In this document: positions 45,967 through 54,703 of the stretch, one piece after another
Position numbering within the stretch: the stretch's first letter is position 1
Layout: every line of letters starts with the position of its first letter
Source of the DNA: Chitinophagaceae bacterium
Lineage (GTDB): Bacteria; Bacteroidota; Bacteroidia; Chitinophagales; Chitinophagaceae
Reading direction: 5' to 3'
Assembly (NCBI GenBank): GCA_025923075.1
Contig: JAICGN010000015.1
Location: forward strand, 1-57,944
DNA: 57,944 bases
Program-made: the position numbers and the translations under genes
Notes under the pieces: generated by a model
The model's database searches: none
Seen by the model: only the letters and a program-made list of their open reading frames with translations
What the model was told of the DNA's origin: nothing

Positions 45967-46801
45967 CGCATTATCGGCATTCAGTATATGGTTGGTGTTC
46001 TTCAATGCTCAGGAAGAGGAAACGGTGCCACTGCCTGCACAAGCAAGCACATCGATGCCAGCTGATGAGTTTTGCGGTATAAAAAATCTGGCCTTCCAGG
46101 CAGGGGAACAGGTAACCTTTCATGTTTATTATTCTGTAGTCGGCACATATATTCATGCCGGTACGGCTACATTCACCACTACGCTTGAAAATTTTGGTAA
46201 CAGGCCGGTATATCATGTGGTGGGTGATGGAAAAACAAAATCGTCGTATGATTGGATATACAGGGTGAGAGATAAGTATGAGAGCTATATTGACACGGCA
46301 ACACTACAGCCGCTAAAGTTTATCCGTAATGTCGATGAGGGCGGCTATAAAAATTATGAAACAATAACTTTTAATCGAACTGCTAATACAGCTGTTACAA
46401 ACCGTGGTGTATTCAAGGTTCCCGATTGCGTCCAGGATGTGCTTAGCGCTATGTACTATGCCCGTAATATCGATTTTTCGAAATCAAAAGTCAACGACAA
46501 AATCCCTTTCAAAATGTTCCTTGATAATGAAGTTTTTGATATGTATGTCCGTTACCTTGGAAAGGAGACAATCAAAACACAATATGGAAAATTCAGGGCT
46601 ATAAAATTCAAACCGTTGCTCTTAAAAGGAACCATTTTTGAAGGCGGCGAGAAAATGGTGGTATGGGTAAGTGATGATCCCAATCGTGTGGTACTGCGTG
46701 TAGAAAGCCCGATCGTAGTTGGTAAAGTGAAGTGCGATATGATGGCTTACCGTAATCTCCGGTACCCGCTTACTTCAATGGTGAAATTGAGAGGGAATTA
46801 G
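45953..46801 (+). CDS. DUF3108 domain protein (periplasmic)
   Basis: 282 residues. A weak signal peptide (MKLRNALSAFSIWLVFFNAQ) is followed by a beta-rich domain with the DUF3108 pattern: LAFQAGEQVTFHVYYSVVGT, DKYESYIDTATLQPLKFIRN, YGKFRAIKFKPL and VVWVSDDPNRVVLRVESPIV. Function unknown; members are LolA/LolB-like in fold by some accounts (recalled, not tested). It overlaps the flippase-like gene, which suggests a shared envelope task. Confidence 0.85.
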   Translation: MKLRNALSAFSIWLVFFNAQEEETVPLPAQASTSMPADEFCGIKNLAFQAGEQVTFHVYYSVVGTYIHAGTATFTTTLENFGNRPVYHVVGDGKTKSSYDWIYRVRDKYESYIDTATLQPLKFIRNVDEGGYKNYETITFNRTANTAVTNRGVFKVPDCVQDVLSAMYYARNIDFSKSKVNDKIPFKMFLDNEVFDMYVRYLGKETIKTQYGKFRAIKFKPLLLKGTIFEGGEKMVVWVSDDPNRVVLRVESPIVVGKVKCDMMAYRNLRYPLTSMVKLRGN

Positions 46802-46862
46802 TCGATAGTCGATAGTCAGCAGTCAATAGGAATTCATTCACCATTGGCCATTCACGACTGAT
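46802..46862. repeat. Word-reiterated spacer between convergent genes
   Basis: Four copies of AGTC (AGTCGATAGTCGATAGTC then AGCAGTC), followed by ATTCACCATTGGCCATTCAC. No T-run hairpin is present. Confidence 0.5.
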
Positions 46863-46865
46863 GAA

Positions 46866-47759
46866 TTAAACTTCTTCAAGTTTGAAAAAATCCTTCGGTC
46901 TTATTCCTTTTTCGGTTTGCTGAAGCGTGCAGCATTCATACACGGGGTCATGTTCAAAGAAAAGTATATAATCATTTTCTAATGCTTCTTTAAGAAAAGA
47001 TTTTTTCTCAACCATTGAAATAAGTGGCTGCATATCATAAGCCATTATATAGGGAATTGGAATGTGTCCCTGAGACGGAAGAAGATCAGCCATAAAAACT
47101 ACAGTCCTTCCATTGTAATTTATTTGTGGTAACATCATCCCCTCTGTGTGCCCATCAACAAATCTGACTAAAATGTTTTCTGAAAATTTAGTCGAGAGGA
47201 TTAACGCCGGTGCATGTACAGTCCATTTTCCTTTTGTCTCCGGGGTATGCACGGGATGATCAATAAATCTTAATTTTCCGCTTTCCTGTATTGGCCAAAT
47301 GTTCTCCTTGAGAAAAGAAGCTTTTTCTCTTTCATTTGGTTGAGTGGCAGTAATCCAATGCCATTCGTTACTCCAGAAAGTGGCATTGGGAAAATTTGGA
47401 ACGAGTTTATCGCCATCTCTTTTTATCGAGCCACCGCAATGATCAAAATGTAAATGAGTTAGAAATACATCGGTGATATCATCTTTTGTAAATCCATATT
47501 TGGCCAATGATTTTTCCAGGGTATCATCTCCGTGCAGATGATAATGGCTGAAAAATTTTGCATCCTGTTTATCGCCATTACCATTGTCAACAAGTATCAG
47601 GCGATTGCCATCTTCAATCAATAAACAACGCAAGGCCCAACTGCATAAATTGTTTTCATCGGCCGGGTTGATCTTGTTCCAAATAGATTTTGGAACTACG
47701 CCAAACATGGCGCCCCCATCAAGTTTGAAATAGCCGGTATTTATCGAATATAGCTTCAT
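46866..47759 (-). CDS. MBL-fold metallo-hydrolase
   Basis: 297 residues. The metal site is THLHFDH (His102, His104, Asp106, His107), and a later His lies in VDGHTEGM. The general outline (YSINTGYFKLDGGAMFGVVP; LVDNGNG) resembles lactonase-like MBL proteins, but the substrate cannot be told. Its start overlaps the stop of the MFS gene by 4 nt (ATGA type), so it is the last gene of the ftsX-to-MBL run. Confidence 0.9.
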   Translation of the reverse strand: MKLYSINTGYFKLDGGAMFGVVPKSIWNKINPADENNLCSWALRCLLIEDGNRLILVDNGNGDKQDAKFFSHYHLHGDDTLEKSLAKYGFTKDDITDVFLTHLHFDHCGGSIKRDGDKLVPNFPNATFWSNEWHWITATQPNEREKASFLKENIWPIQESGKLRFIDHPVHTPETKGKWTVHAPALILSTKFSENILVRFVDGHTEGMMLPQINYNGRTVVFMADLLPSQGHIPIPYIMAYDMQPLISMVEKKSFLKEALENDYILFFEHDPVYECCTLQQTEKGIRPKDFFKLEEV

Positions 47760-49057
47760 ACATTCTTATATTTCACCGCATTCGTATAAAACAATAACAG
47801 AAGCCCGATCACAAAGAATCCCATAAGAGCCAGCACCGAATTTCTCTGTGAACCGGTCAACTCGGTGATATATCCAAAGGCAACGATACCAATCACGGCA
47901 GCTATTTTTTCCGTCACATCATAAAAGCTGAAAAAGGAAACTGTATCCCTTGTTTCGGGTATTAATTTAGCATGTGTTGAGCGGCTGAGCGATTGGATGC
48001 CTCCCATGATAAACCCAACAAAAGCACCTAAGGCATAAAATTCATAGATGCCACCTTTCGGAACAAAATAGGCACCAATACATAGGAATATCCATAAGAC
48101 GACAAGTATCATCAACGTCTTTATATTCCCGATTATTGATGAGAGCTTTGATATAACAAAAGCGCCCGGGATCGCAATAAGTTGAATGATAAGAATTGCA
48201 ATGATGAGATTATCAGTTGGAATTTCTAATTCCCCTTTACCATACAAAGCGGCAACAAGCATCACGGTCTGCACTCCCATATTATAAAAGAAAAAGGACA
48301 GTAAAAACCGTTTTAGCTTGGGCATTTGTTTTACCTGTTTCCAGACTTTGTTTAATTCTTTATAACCTTTGGTCAGAATATTATGTTGATCACTGCCACC
48401 GGCAGGTATCGGCTTGGGTAACCGTGAAAGTGAATAGTTGCCGAAGCTCCACCACCAGATACCAACAAACAGGAAAGATATTTGAGCGCCTTTGGCTGTT
48501 GTAATTCCGAACAAATCGGGCATCATAACAAAGACAAAACAAATCAGCTGTAACAAAACACTTCCAATATATCCAAATACAAATCCTCTTGCACTGATAC
48601 GATCACGGTCTTCCACGGCGGCGATTTCCGGCAGGAACGAGTTGTAAAAAACCTGTGCGCCCCAAAAGCCAACACAGGCAACGATTATGCCGGCAATGCC
48701 CAGCCATAAAGTATCCCGCTGAAAGAAAAACATTGAGGCGCAGGCTATGCTTCCCATCGTTAGATAAAAGGCGAGAAACTTTTTCTTATTGCCTTTATAG
48801 TCTGCAATAGAAGACAGCAGCGGAGACATAAGAGCCACAATGAACATGGCAATCGCAATTGCATAATTATAAAGCGCCGTGTTGTCGAACTGGCGACCAA
48901 GAAAGGTGACCGTTGTCTTTGATATGTTGGCGTCGTCAATCGCTATACTCTCAAAATAGGTTGGAAAAATGGTAGAAGTAATGACCAGGTTATATGATGA
49001 ACTGGCCCAATCGTACATGGCCCAACCATTCACAACTTTTTTTGAAGCTGTCTGCAT
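47756..49057 (-). CDS. MFS transporter, UMF1/Atg22-like
   Basis: About 433 residues from the ATG at 49057 (MQTASKKVVNGWAMYDWASS). GWAMYDWASSSY is the signature start of Atg22-like exporters, followed by about twelve helices. In yeast the family exports amino acids from the vacuole; in bacteria the substrate is unknown. It lies 40 bp after uppP and is coupled to the MBL gene. Confidence 0.88.
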   Translation of the reverse strand: MQTASKKVVNGWAMYDWASSSYNLVITSTIFPTYFESIAIDDANISKTTVTFLGRQFDNTALYNYAIAIAMFIVALMSPLLSSIADYKGNKKKFLAFYLTMGSIACASMFFFQRDTLWLGIAGIIVACVGFWGAQVFYNSFLPEIAAVEDRDRISARGFVFGYIGSVLLQLICFVFVMMPDLFGITTAKGAQISFLFVGIWWWSFGNYSLSRLPKPIPAGGSDQHNILTKGYKELNKVWKQVKQMPKLKRFLLSFFFYNMGVQTVMLVAALYGKGELEIPTDNLIIAILIIQLIAIPGAFVISKLSSIIGNIKTLMILVVLWIFLCIGAYFVPKGGIYEFYALGAFVGFIMGGIQSLSRSTHAKLIPETRDTVSFFSFYDVTEKIAAVIGIVAFGYITELTGSQRNSVLALMGFFVIGLLLLFYTNAVKYKNV

Positions 49058-49097
49058 GCAGTTGATTTTTAGTCGTGGGAAAGATAATGAGAAAAGA

Positions 49098-49925
49098 TCA
49101 ATCAACTTCCATCATCCCGCTAAAGATAATAGCAAGTAATATAATACCAGCAATGATCCGGTAATAACCAAAAGCCCTGAAGCCGTAAATTTTTAAATAG
49201 TTAATAAAAAACCTGATCGCCAGCATCGCAACAATGAAGGCAACAATATTTCCTACAATAAATGAAGTAAAGTTCTGATTGCTTTCCATGATGATTTCAT
49301 ATCCTTTTCGCTTAATAAAACCATTATTCCAATCCTTTAAAAAAATAGTATAACAGCTTGCCGCAAGCATAGTAGGTACCGCTAAGAAAAAAGAAAACTC
49401 GGCCGCCAGGTGTCTCGTAAATTTTTGTTGCATACCACCAATGATCGAAGCAGCACTGCGGCTCACACCCGGCACCATGGCGAGCACCTGCCAGCATCCC
49501 ACCAGGAATGCTTTTGGAAAAGTTATCTGGTCATCGGATTCGATCGTATGCACTTTAAACAGGTTATCGATAAACACAAGAATAATACCACCGGCCAGCA
49601 TCGTGATCGCAACCGTAGCAGGGCTCTCAAGTAATGCATCAATTTGATCGGAAAATAAAAATCCCAGCAGCAAAGCTGGCAAAACGCCGACAATAAGCTT
49701 TGCATAAAACTGCCAGCGACGAAATTCAAAGAATTTTTTCCAATATAAAACGACTACGGCGAGTATGGCTCCGAACTGGATAGACACTTCATACAATTTG
49801 GTAAACTCGTCCTTATGAATGCCAAGCAGGTAGCTGGTGATAATCATGTGACCAGTGGAGGAGATAGGAAGAAACTCAGTCAACCCTTCGACGATTGCAA
49901 GAATGATAGCGTCAACAATACTCAT
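49098..49925 (-). CDS. uppP: Undecaprenyl-diphosphatase (BacA/UppP)
   Basis: 275 residues. It recycles the undecaprenyl carrier lipid for peptidoglycan synthesis. Signatures: EGLTEFLPISSTGH (13-26, with catalytic Glu and His) and PGVSRSAASIIGG (from 152). About eight membrane helices, normal length. It follows ftsX and the DUF3098 gene, the standard Bacteroidota order; truB, which often comes next, is not here, and an MFS gene takes its place. Confidence 0.96.
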   Translation of the reverse strand: MSIVDAIILAIVEGLTEFLPISSTGHMIITSYLLGIHKDEFTKLYEVSIQFGAILAVVVLYWKKFFEFRRWQFYAKLIVGVLPALLLGFLFSDQIDALLESPATVAITMLAGGIILVFIDNLFKVHTIESDDQITFPKAFLVGCWQVLAMVPGVSRSAASIIGGMQQKFTRHLAAEFSFFLAVPTMLAASCYTIFLKDWNNGFIKRKGYEIIMESNQNFTSFIVGNIVAFIVAMLAIRFFINYLKIYGFRAFGYYRIIAGIILLAIIFSGMMEVD

Positions 49926-50014
49926 GTGAAATGTGATAATATGCTAATGTGCTAATTTGCTAATGAGTGAAGAAGGGAATTTTGCATTAGCATACCAGCA
50001 AATTATCTAATTAG
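49926..50014. repeat. TGCTAAT-reiterated spacer with inverted arms
   Basis: TATGCTAATG (49940-49949), two more TGCTAAT copies, and an inverted CATTAGCATA (49985-49994). A 10-bp stem could form between the outer arms. It lies between uppP and the DUF3098 gene. Confidence 0.55.
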
Positions 50015-50290
50015 CTATTTAGTTTTTGGTTTTTTAAAAATGGCATAGATCTCGATGCCCAGACCAATTATAATCAATATGGGAGCAATAGTGATCCGCC
50101 GTGTACTATAGACTTCATCGTAATTAAATGTGTTGGGGTCGGCACTACGGCCACCGACCATCAAAAGCATACCAAGCGCAATAATCCCAACTCCCAATAG
50201 CATAAGCCACAGATTTTGCTTGTCGAACAAACTGGTTGTGGGTGTAGCCTTTACGGTAGTTGTAGTTGTCGCCGGTTTCTTTTCAGCCAT
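50015..50290 (-). CDS. DUF3098 family membrane protein
   Basis: 91 residues. A Thr/Lys-rich cytoplasmic start (MAEKKPATTTTTVKATPTTS), then two membrane helices (about residues 26-45 and 67-83) with the family pattern GGRSADPNTFNYDEVYSTRR between them. It is known only from Bacteroidota and found between ftsX and uppP. Function unknown, but position suggests cell division or wall synthesis. Confidence 0.92.
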   Translation of the reverse strand: MAEKKPATTTTTVKATPTTSLFDKQNLWLMLLGVGIIALGMLLMVGGRSADPNTFNYDEVYSTRRITIAPILIIIGLGIEIYAIFKKPKTK

Positions 50291-50322
50291 ATCTAAATTT
50301 TAGGGCTGCAATATAAGGGAAA

Positions 50323-50460
50323 AAGCCCCTCTAAATCTCCCCGAAGGGGAGACTTTAGAAAGACTCCAAATATTTGATGATGCAATACAAAATTTTGTTG
50401 AAATAAATTTTGGGTTTGTGAGTCAGCACTCCTTCCCTTTGGGAAGGGCGGGATGGGCTT
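50323..50460. repeat. MITE-like element bounded by inverted family A repeats
   Basis: The left end reads AAGCCCCTCTAAATCTCCCC then GAAGGGGAGACTTTAG (50323-50358). The right end, read inverted, is AAGCCCATCCCGCCCTTCCC then AAAGGGAAGGAG (50460-50429). Each end folds (CTCCCC-GAA-GGGGAG; CTTCCC-AAA-GGGAAG). About 70 bp of AT-rich DNA lie inside. It fills most of the ftsX-DUF3098 spacer and its right edge abuts the ftsX stop. No transposase and no clear target duplication is seen. Confidence 0.6.
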
Positions 50461-51331
50461 AATAGAGTTCATCCAGCTTCATTCTCAGGTATTTCAAGAC
50501 GCTGCGGTGAGTGCTAAAGACAGTGATGCCGATACCCAGGATGATCAATACAAAACCAAGCAATAAAAGAGATTGTGTATCACGCAGCTTTTTAAAACCA
50601 TCAAAGAAACTTTCGAGACCTACCACCAGCAGGTAAACAATTGCCGTGGCGATGATACCACTGATGGCACCATTTATCACCGCCCTTATGTCAAGCGGCT
50701 TTGCTATATACCACCGCGTTGCTCCCACCATTTGCATCGTTTTTATCAGAAAACGATTGCTAAACATTGCAAGGCGAATGGTATTGTCAATTAGAATAAT
50801 TACTACAGCAGAAATTATGATAGCGATGATCAATAAACCGATACTCACCAGTTTAAAATTCGCTGCCATTTTTTCTACAACCGCTGTAGGATACTTCACC
50901 TCATCAACGACCGGCCATTTTGAGATGTCGGATTTAATGGCAACCAACTGGGCTGAGTCCATGTATTCTGCTTTCAACTTGAAGTCAATACTTGAGGGCA
51001 ACAGGCTGTTATCGATAAATTCAGTAAAATCTTCACCGCCCGTTTTTACCCATTCCTTTTTTGCTGTTTCCTTATCGGTATATTTTATTTCGTTTACGTA
51101 AGGTTGGGCTGCTATATAATTCTGAAGTCTTTCCCTTGCGGTATCCTTGGCATTTTGTTTCAGGAATACCTGCACTTCCACGCTTTCTTTTATGCTCCTG
51201 ATCACCTTGCGACCATTAATTGTAAGTAAGCCTATGATTCCCATCAGGAACAAGACAAGCGTAACACCCAATATCGACATGAAATAAGATGGTTTCCCGC
51301 GTTTGATAGAAGCTCTTCCTGGTTTGACCAT
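50459..51331 (-). CDS. ftsX: Cell division protein FtsX
   Basis: 290 residues. Four membrane helices: one near residues 20-42, then three at the C-terminus (about 165-190, 215-240, 255-275), with an extracellular domain between the first and second. This is the FtsX layout. The N-terminus is RASIKRGKPSYFMSILGVTL. With FtsE it links the divisome to wall hydrolases; ftsE is not next to it here. It heads the minus-strand run ftsX-DUF3098-uppP-MFS-MBL. Confidence 0.93.
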   Translation of the reverse strand: MVKPGRASIKRGKPSYFMSILGVTLVLFLMGIIGLLTINGRKVIRSIKESVEVQVFLKQNAKDTARERLQNYIAAQPYVNEIKYTDKETAKKEWVKTGGEDFTEFIDNSLLPSSIDFKLKAEYMDSAQLVAIKSDISKWPVVDEVKYPTAVVEKMAANFKLVSIGLLIIAIIISAVVIILIDNTIRLAMFSNRFLIKTMQMVGATRWYIAKPLDIRAVINGAISGIIATAIVYLLVVGLESFFDGFKKLRDTQSLLLLGFVLIILGIGITVFSTHRSVLKYLRMKLDELY

Positions 51332-51636
51332 GAGTACTTTATTTGGTTTTTAAGGATTGGCAAAGTAACGGTTTTGTTCCCACATGTGTTGGTCAAATCC
51401 GTAAATTTGTTGCTCTCTAACGATTGGTATTGATTGATATTTTGACAGGGTGGAAAGAAATATTTTTTTAAGTCTTCTTTCACATCTTTGGGTCCCGATA
51501 GTTATCGGGACGACGCTCCATTCAGGGTTCCGTTCTCTTATCATTTTTTCGTGAGACGTGAATCGTCAATCGTGAGAAAACATTCAACTCGCGTTTCGCG
51601 TCTGACGACTCACGATGGATGAAAAGAATTCCAGGA

Positions 51637-51675
51637 GTTGAAGAGTGCGACGCAACGAAAGCCCGATAGTAGCAA
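51637..51675 (+). repeat. Short repeat family B, copy 3
   Basis: GTTGAAGAGTGCGACGCAAC, GAAAGCCC, GATAGTAGCAA. It matches the minus-strand word at 630-668 almost exactly over the core. Confidence 0.75.
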
Positions 51676-51695
51676 CCTGCCTGCCGGCAGGCAGG
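51676..51695. repeat. Perfect 20-bp palindrome
   Basis: CCTGCCTGCC joined to its own complement GGCAGGCAGG. There is no T-run, so it is not a terminator. It directly follows repeat family B copy 3 and may be part of the same element. Confidence 0.75.
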
Positions 51696-51754
51696 TACAG
51701 CAGGGCTCATAAAAAAGTAGAAATTCAAAAGTCACAATCCAAAAGACTTATGAA

Positions 51755-51783
51755 TTGATACAATTTCTGAATTTTTAATTTTG
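51755..51783 (+). promoter_or_regulatory. Promoter of leuS
   Basis: TTG (51755-51757), 18 bp, TAATTTTG (51776-51783). The predicted start site near 51788 leaves about 11 nt before the ATG at 51799 and rules out a TTG start at 51781. Confidence 0.5.
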
Positions 51784-51798
51784 GCTTTTGAATCAATT

Positions 51799-54696
51799 AT
51801 GGAGTATAAGTTCAGAGATATAGAAAAGAAGTGGCAGGAATGGTGGAAGGTAAATGGGGTATATAAGGTATCTAACGATTCTGCTAAACCAAAGTATTAT
51901 GTGCTGGATATGTTCCCGTATCCAAGTGGTGCAGGCTTGCATGTAGGGCACCCGTTGGGTTATATCGCATCGGATATTTATGCACGGTTCAAACGGTTAA
52001 AAGGTTTTAATGTGCTGCACCCCATGGGTTATGATGCGTTTGGTTTACCGGCCGAGCAATATGCGATCGAGCATGGCATTCATCCGGCGGTTTCAACGGA
52101 AAATAACATTAATACATTCAGAAAGCAATTAGATAATATTGGGTTTTGTTATGATTGGGATCGTGAAGTAAGAACCTGTAACCCGGATTATTATAAATGG
52201 ACGCAATGGATCTTCTTACAAATTTTTGACAGCTGGTTCAATCGTAAAAAGCAAAAGGCAGAACGTATCGGCGACCTTATTTCCCTATTTGAGAAAGAGG
52301 GCAACTTACAGCATGCATTTCCTAATGTGAACTATGGGTTGCCGACTGGAAAAAAGATCTTTTCTGCGCTTGATTGGAAAACATTTGATGAAAGAACAAA
52401 GCAGGAAGTATTGATGCAATACCGCCTTGCTTACCTTGCGTATACCGATGTTAACTGGTGCGAAGCATTGGGTACCGTGCTGGCAAATGATGAGGTAATA
52501 AATGGGGTAAGTTATCGCGGGGGTTTTCCGGTAGTAAGAAAGAAAATGCGTCAATGGAGTTTGCGTATTACTGAATATGCTGAAAGATTATTAAGCGGGT
52601 TGGATGAGGTCGATTTCAGCTCATCTATGAAAGAAATACAGCGTAACTGGATTGGAAAGAGCACCGGGGCTGAGATCGATTTTAGAATCAGTATTGGTGA
52701 GCAGGTCGAAACCAGGAAAACTATTTACCAGGACTCATCGATTACGAGTGAAGACATAACAATAGTAGAAATCGCGACCGATCAGTCGCTCAGGGTATAT
52801 ACAACAAGACCTGATACCATTTTTGGTGTTGACTTTATGGTACTTGCACCGGAGCATGAGTTGGTTGAAGAAATAACAACGGCGAAACATAAAAGTGAAG
52901 TGGATGCGTACCTGACTTATGTGCAAAGCAGAAGTGAAGTTGAGCGAATGGCGGAAGTAAAAAAGATCACGGGTTGTTTTACGGGCTCCTATGCAATTCA
53001 CCCGTTTACTGGAAGAAAGATTCCAATTTGGATAAGTGAGTATGTTCTGATAGGTTATGGTACCGGTGCTATTATGGGTGTGCCGTGTGGTGACGAAAGA
53101 GATCACAAGTTTGCAAAACATTTTAATATACCCATTACAAATATCATTGGTTCATATTACAATGGTGAAGAAGCAAACCCAACTAAAGATGCCGTTTTAG
53201 AGAACAGTGACTTTTTAAATGGCATGGTTATGCATGAAGCAATCGACCTGGCTGTTAATAAGATCGAAGCAGCAGGAGTTGGAGAAAGCAAAGTAAATTA
53301 TAAAATGCGTGATGCAGGTTGGAGCAGGCAACGTTACTGGGGTGAACCTTTCCCTATCATTTTTAAGAATGATATTCCATATGCGATGAGTGAAAATGAT
53401 TTGCCTTTAGACTTACCCCACCTGGATGATTTTAAACCGGCAGGGAATGGTGAAGGACCGTTGGCAAATGCAACAGATTGGGTATACATCAGCGAAAATG
53501 AAAAACGTGACACGAATACTATGCCCACACATGCCGGCGCAGCATGGTATTTCTTGAGATACACTGATCCTCATAATAAAAAAGTATTTGCTGATCGTAA
53601 GGCGATGGATTATTGGGGACAGGTTGATGTTTACATTGGTGGTTCAGAACATGCTGTTGCGCATTTATTGTATTCAAGATTATGGATAAAAATTTTGTAC
53701 GATCTCGGGCATCTGAATTTTGATGAACCTTTTAAAAAGCTTATTAACCAGGGTAAAATCACCGGTGACTCGAGGTATGTGTATCGTATTCGGAATACAA
53801 ACAAGTTTGTTTCTTCAGGCGTAAAGGATAAGTATGAAACAGATGCTTTACATGTCGATGTACATATTGTAGATGGCTTTGAATTGGATACGGAAGCTTT
53901 TAAAAGATGGAAACCGGATTTTGCAAACGCAGAATTTATTTTGGAGAATGGAAAATATATATGTGGCTCGGCTATTGAAAAAATGAGCAAATCATATTTT
54001 AATGTTATTAATCCTGACGATCTTATTTTAAAATATGGTGCTGATACCTTCCGAATGTATGAAATGTTCTTGGGCCCATTGGAAATGAGCAAACCCTGGG
54101 ACACAAAAGGCATTGAAGGAGTTCATCGTTTCCTGAAAAAACTTTGGCGTTTGTTTTTTGATGAGCTAAAAGGACCAGTGTGGACGACGTTGGCTCCCTC
54201 TTCTTTGGAGAGGGCGGGGGGAGAGGCCGCAACGGATGCCGAGCTGAAAGTGTTGCATAAAGCAATTAAAAAGATAGAAGAAGATACAGAACGTTTCAGT
54301 TTCAATACAGGCGTCAGCAGCTTTATGATCTGCGTAAACGAACTCACCGATCTGAAATGTCATAAAAAGGAAGTGCTGGAACAGTTGCTTATTTTATTGG
54401 CTCCTTATGCGCCGCATGTAAGCGAAGAATTATGGAGCCTATTGGGCAACAGTGGGACTATTCTTAATGCACCATTCCCGAAATGGAACGAGAAATATTT
54501 AAAAGAAACTTCCAAAGCATACCCGGTTGCTATCAATGGCAAAACAAGAACTGAACTCACGCTTGCCCTTGATGCTTCCCAACAACAAGTGGAAGAAATT
54601 GTATTGAAAGATGCCATTGTAATGAAATGGCTCGAAGGAAAGCGACCGAAGAAGATCATTTATGTAAAGAATAAAATGATTAACGTGGTTGTCTGA
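51799..54696 (+). CDS. leuS: Leucyl-tRNA synthetase
   Basis: 965 residues. It charges tRNA-Leu and edits mischarged tRNA. HIGH-type motif HVGHP from residue 48, KMSKS at 728-732, and the CP1 editing domain between (TTRPDTIFGVDFMVLAPEH; GTGAIMGVPCGDERD). The ATG at 51799 gives the family N-terminus MEYKFRDIEKKWQEWW. Odd: residues 798-810 (LAPSSLERAGGEA), near the start of the anticodon-binding region, are encoded by a copy of the intergenic hairpin repeat family A, inserted in frame (54191-54229). The protein should still be active because core motifs are intact. Confidence 0.97.
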   Translation: MEYKFRDIEKKWQEWWKVNGVYKVSNDSAKPKYYVLDMFPYPSGAGLHVGHPLGYIASDIYARFKRLKGFNVLHPMGYDAFGLPAEQYAIEHGIHPAVSTENNINTFRKQLDNIGFCYDWDREVRTCNPDYYKWTQWIFLQIFDSWFNRKKQKAERIGDLISLFEKEGNLQHAFPNVNYGLPTGKKIFSALDWKTFDERTKQEVLMQYRLAYLAYTDVNWCEALGTVLANDEVINGVSYRGGFPVVRKKMRQWSLRITEYAERLLSGLDEVDFSSSMKEIQRNWIGKSTGAEIDFRISIGEQVETRKTIYQDSSITSEDITIVEIATDQSLRVYTTRPDTIFGVDFMVLAPEHELVEEITTAKHKSEVDAYLTYVQSRSEVERMAEVKKITGCFTGSYAIHPFTGRKIPIWISEYVLIGYGTGAIMGVPCGDERDHKFAKHFNIPITNIIGSYYNGEEANPTKDAVLENSDFLNGMVMHEAIDLAVNKIEAAGVGESKVNYKMRDAGWSRQRYWGEPFPIIFKNDIPYAMSENDLPLDLPHLDDFKPAGNGEGPLANATDWVYISENEKRDTNTMPTHAGAAWYFLRYTDPHNKKVFADRKAMDYWGQVDVYIGGSEHAVAHLLYSRLWIKILYDLGHLNFDEPFKKLINQGKITGDSRYVYRIRNTNKFVSSGVKDKYETDALHVDVHIVDGFELDTEAFKRWKPDFANAEFILENGKYICGSAIEKMSKSYFNVINPDDLILKYGADTFRMYEMFLGPLEMSKPWDTKGIEGVHRFLKKLWRLFFDELKGPVWTTLAPSSLERAGGEAATDAELKVLHKAIKKIEEDTERFSFNTGVSSFMICVNELTDLKCHKKEVLEQLLILLAPYAPHVSEELWSLLGNSGTILNAPFPKWNEKYLKETSKAYPVAINGKTRTELTLALDASQQQVEEIVLKDAIVMKWLEGKRPKKIIYVKNKMINVVV
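54191..54229 (+). repeat. Family A hairpin repeat inside leuS
   Basis: GGCTCCCTCTTCTTTGGAGA then GGGCGGGGGGAGAGGCC. It aligns with the right end of the element at 50429-50460 (CTCCTTCCCTTTGGGAAGGG, CGGGATGGGCTT). The stem is CCCTCT/AGAGGG. It adds about 13 codons without breaking the frame. Confidence 0.7.
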
Positions 54697-54703
54697 TCAC
54701 TTA

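Larger units (their letters stand above)
51332..51798. other. Repeat-rich divergent region between ftsX and leuS
   Basis: 467 bp without a supported gene. In order: an AT-rich ftsX leader; a 9-bp hairpin GTCCCGATA-GT-TATCGGGAC (51492-51511); a spacer of CGTGAGACGTGAATCGTCAA words with inverted ATCGTGAG/CTCACGAT arms (51546-51615); repeat family B copy 3 (51637-51675); a 20-bp perfect palindrome (51676-51695); then AT-rich words and the leuS promoter. A minus-strand frame at 51522-51728 is an artefact of these repeats. Confidence 0.6.

Noticed and set aside
51676-51695. Palindrome as a terminator or operator
   Set aside because: No T-run on either strand and not placed at a gene end; better explained as part of a repeat element.
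51522-51728. Minus-strand frame of 68 codons
   Set aside because: Its sequence (PACRQAGCYYR and so on) is a translation of repeat family B and the palindrome; it has no ribosome site and no family.
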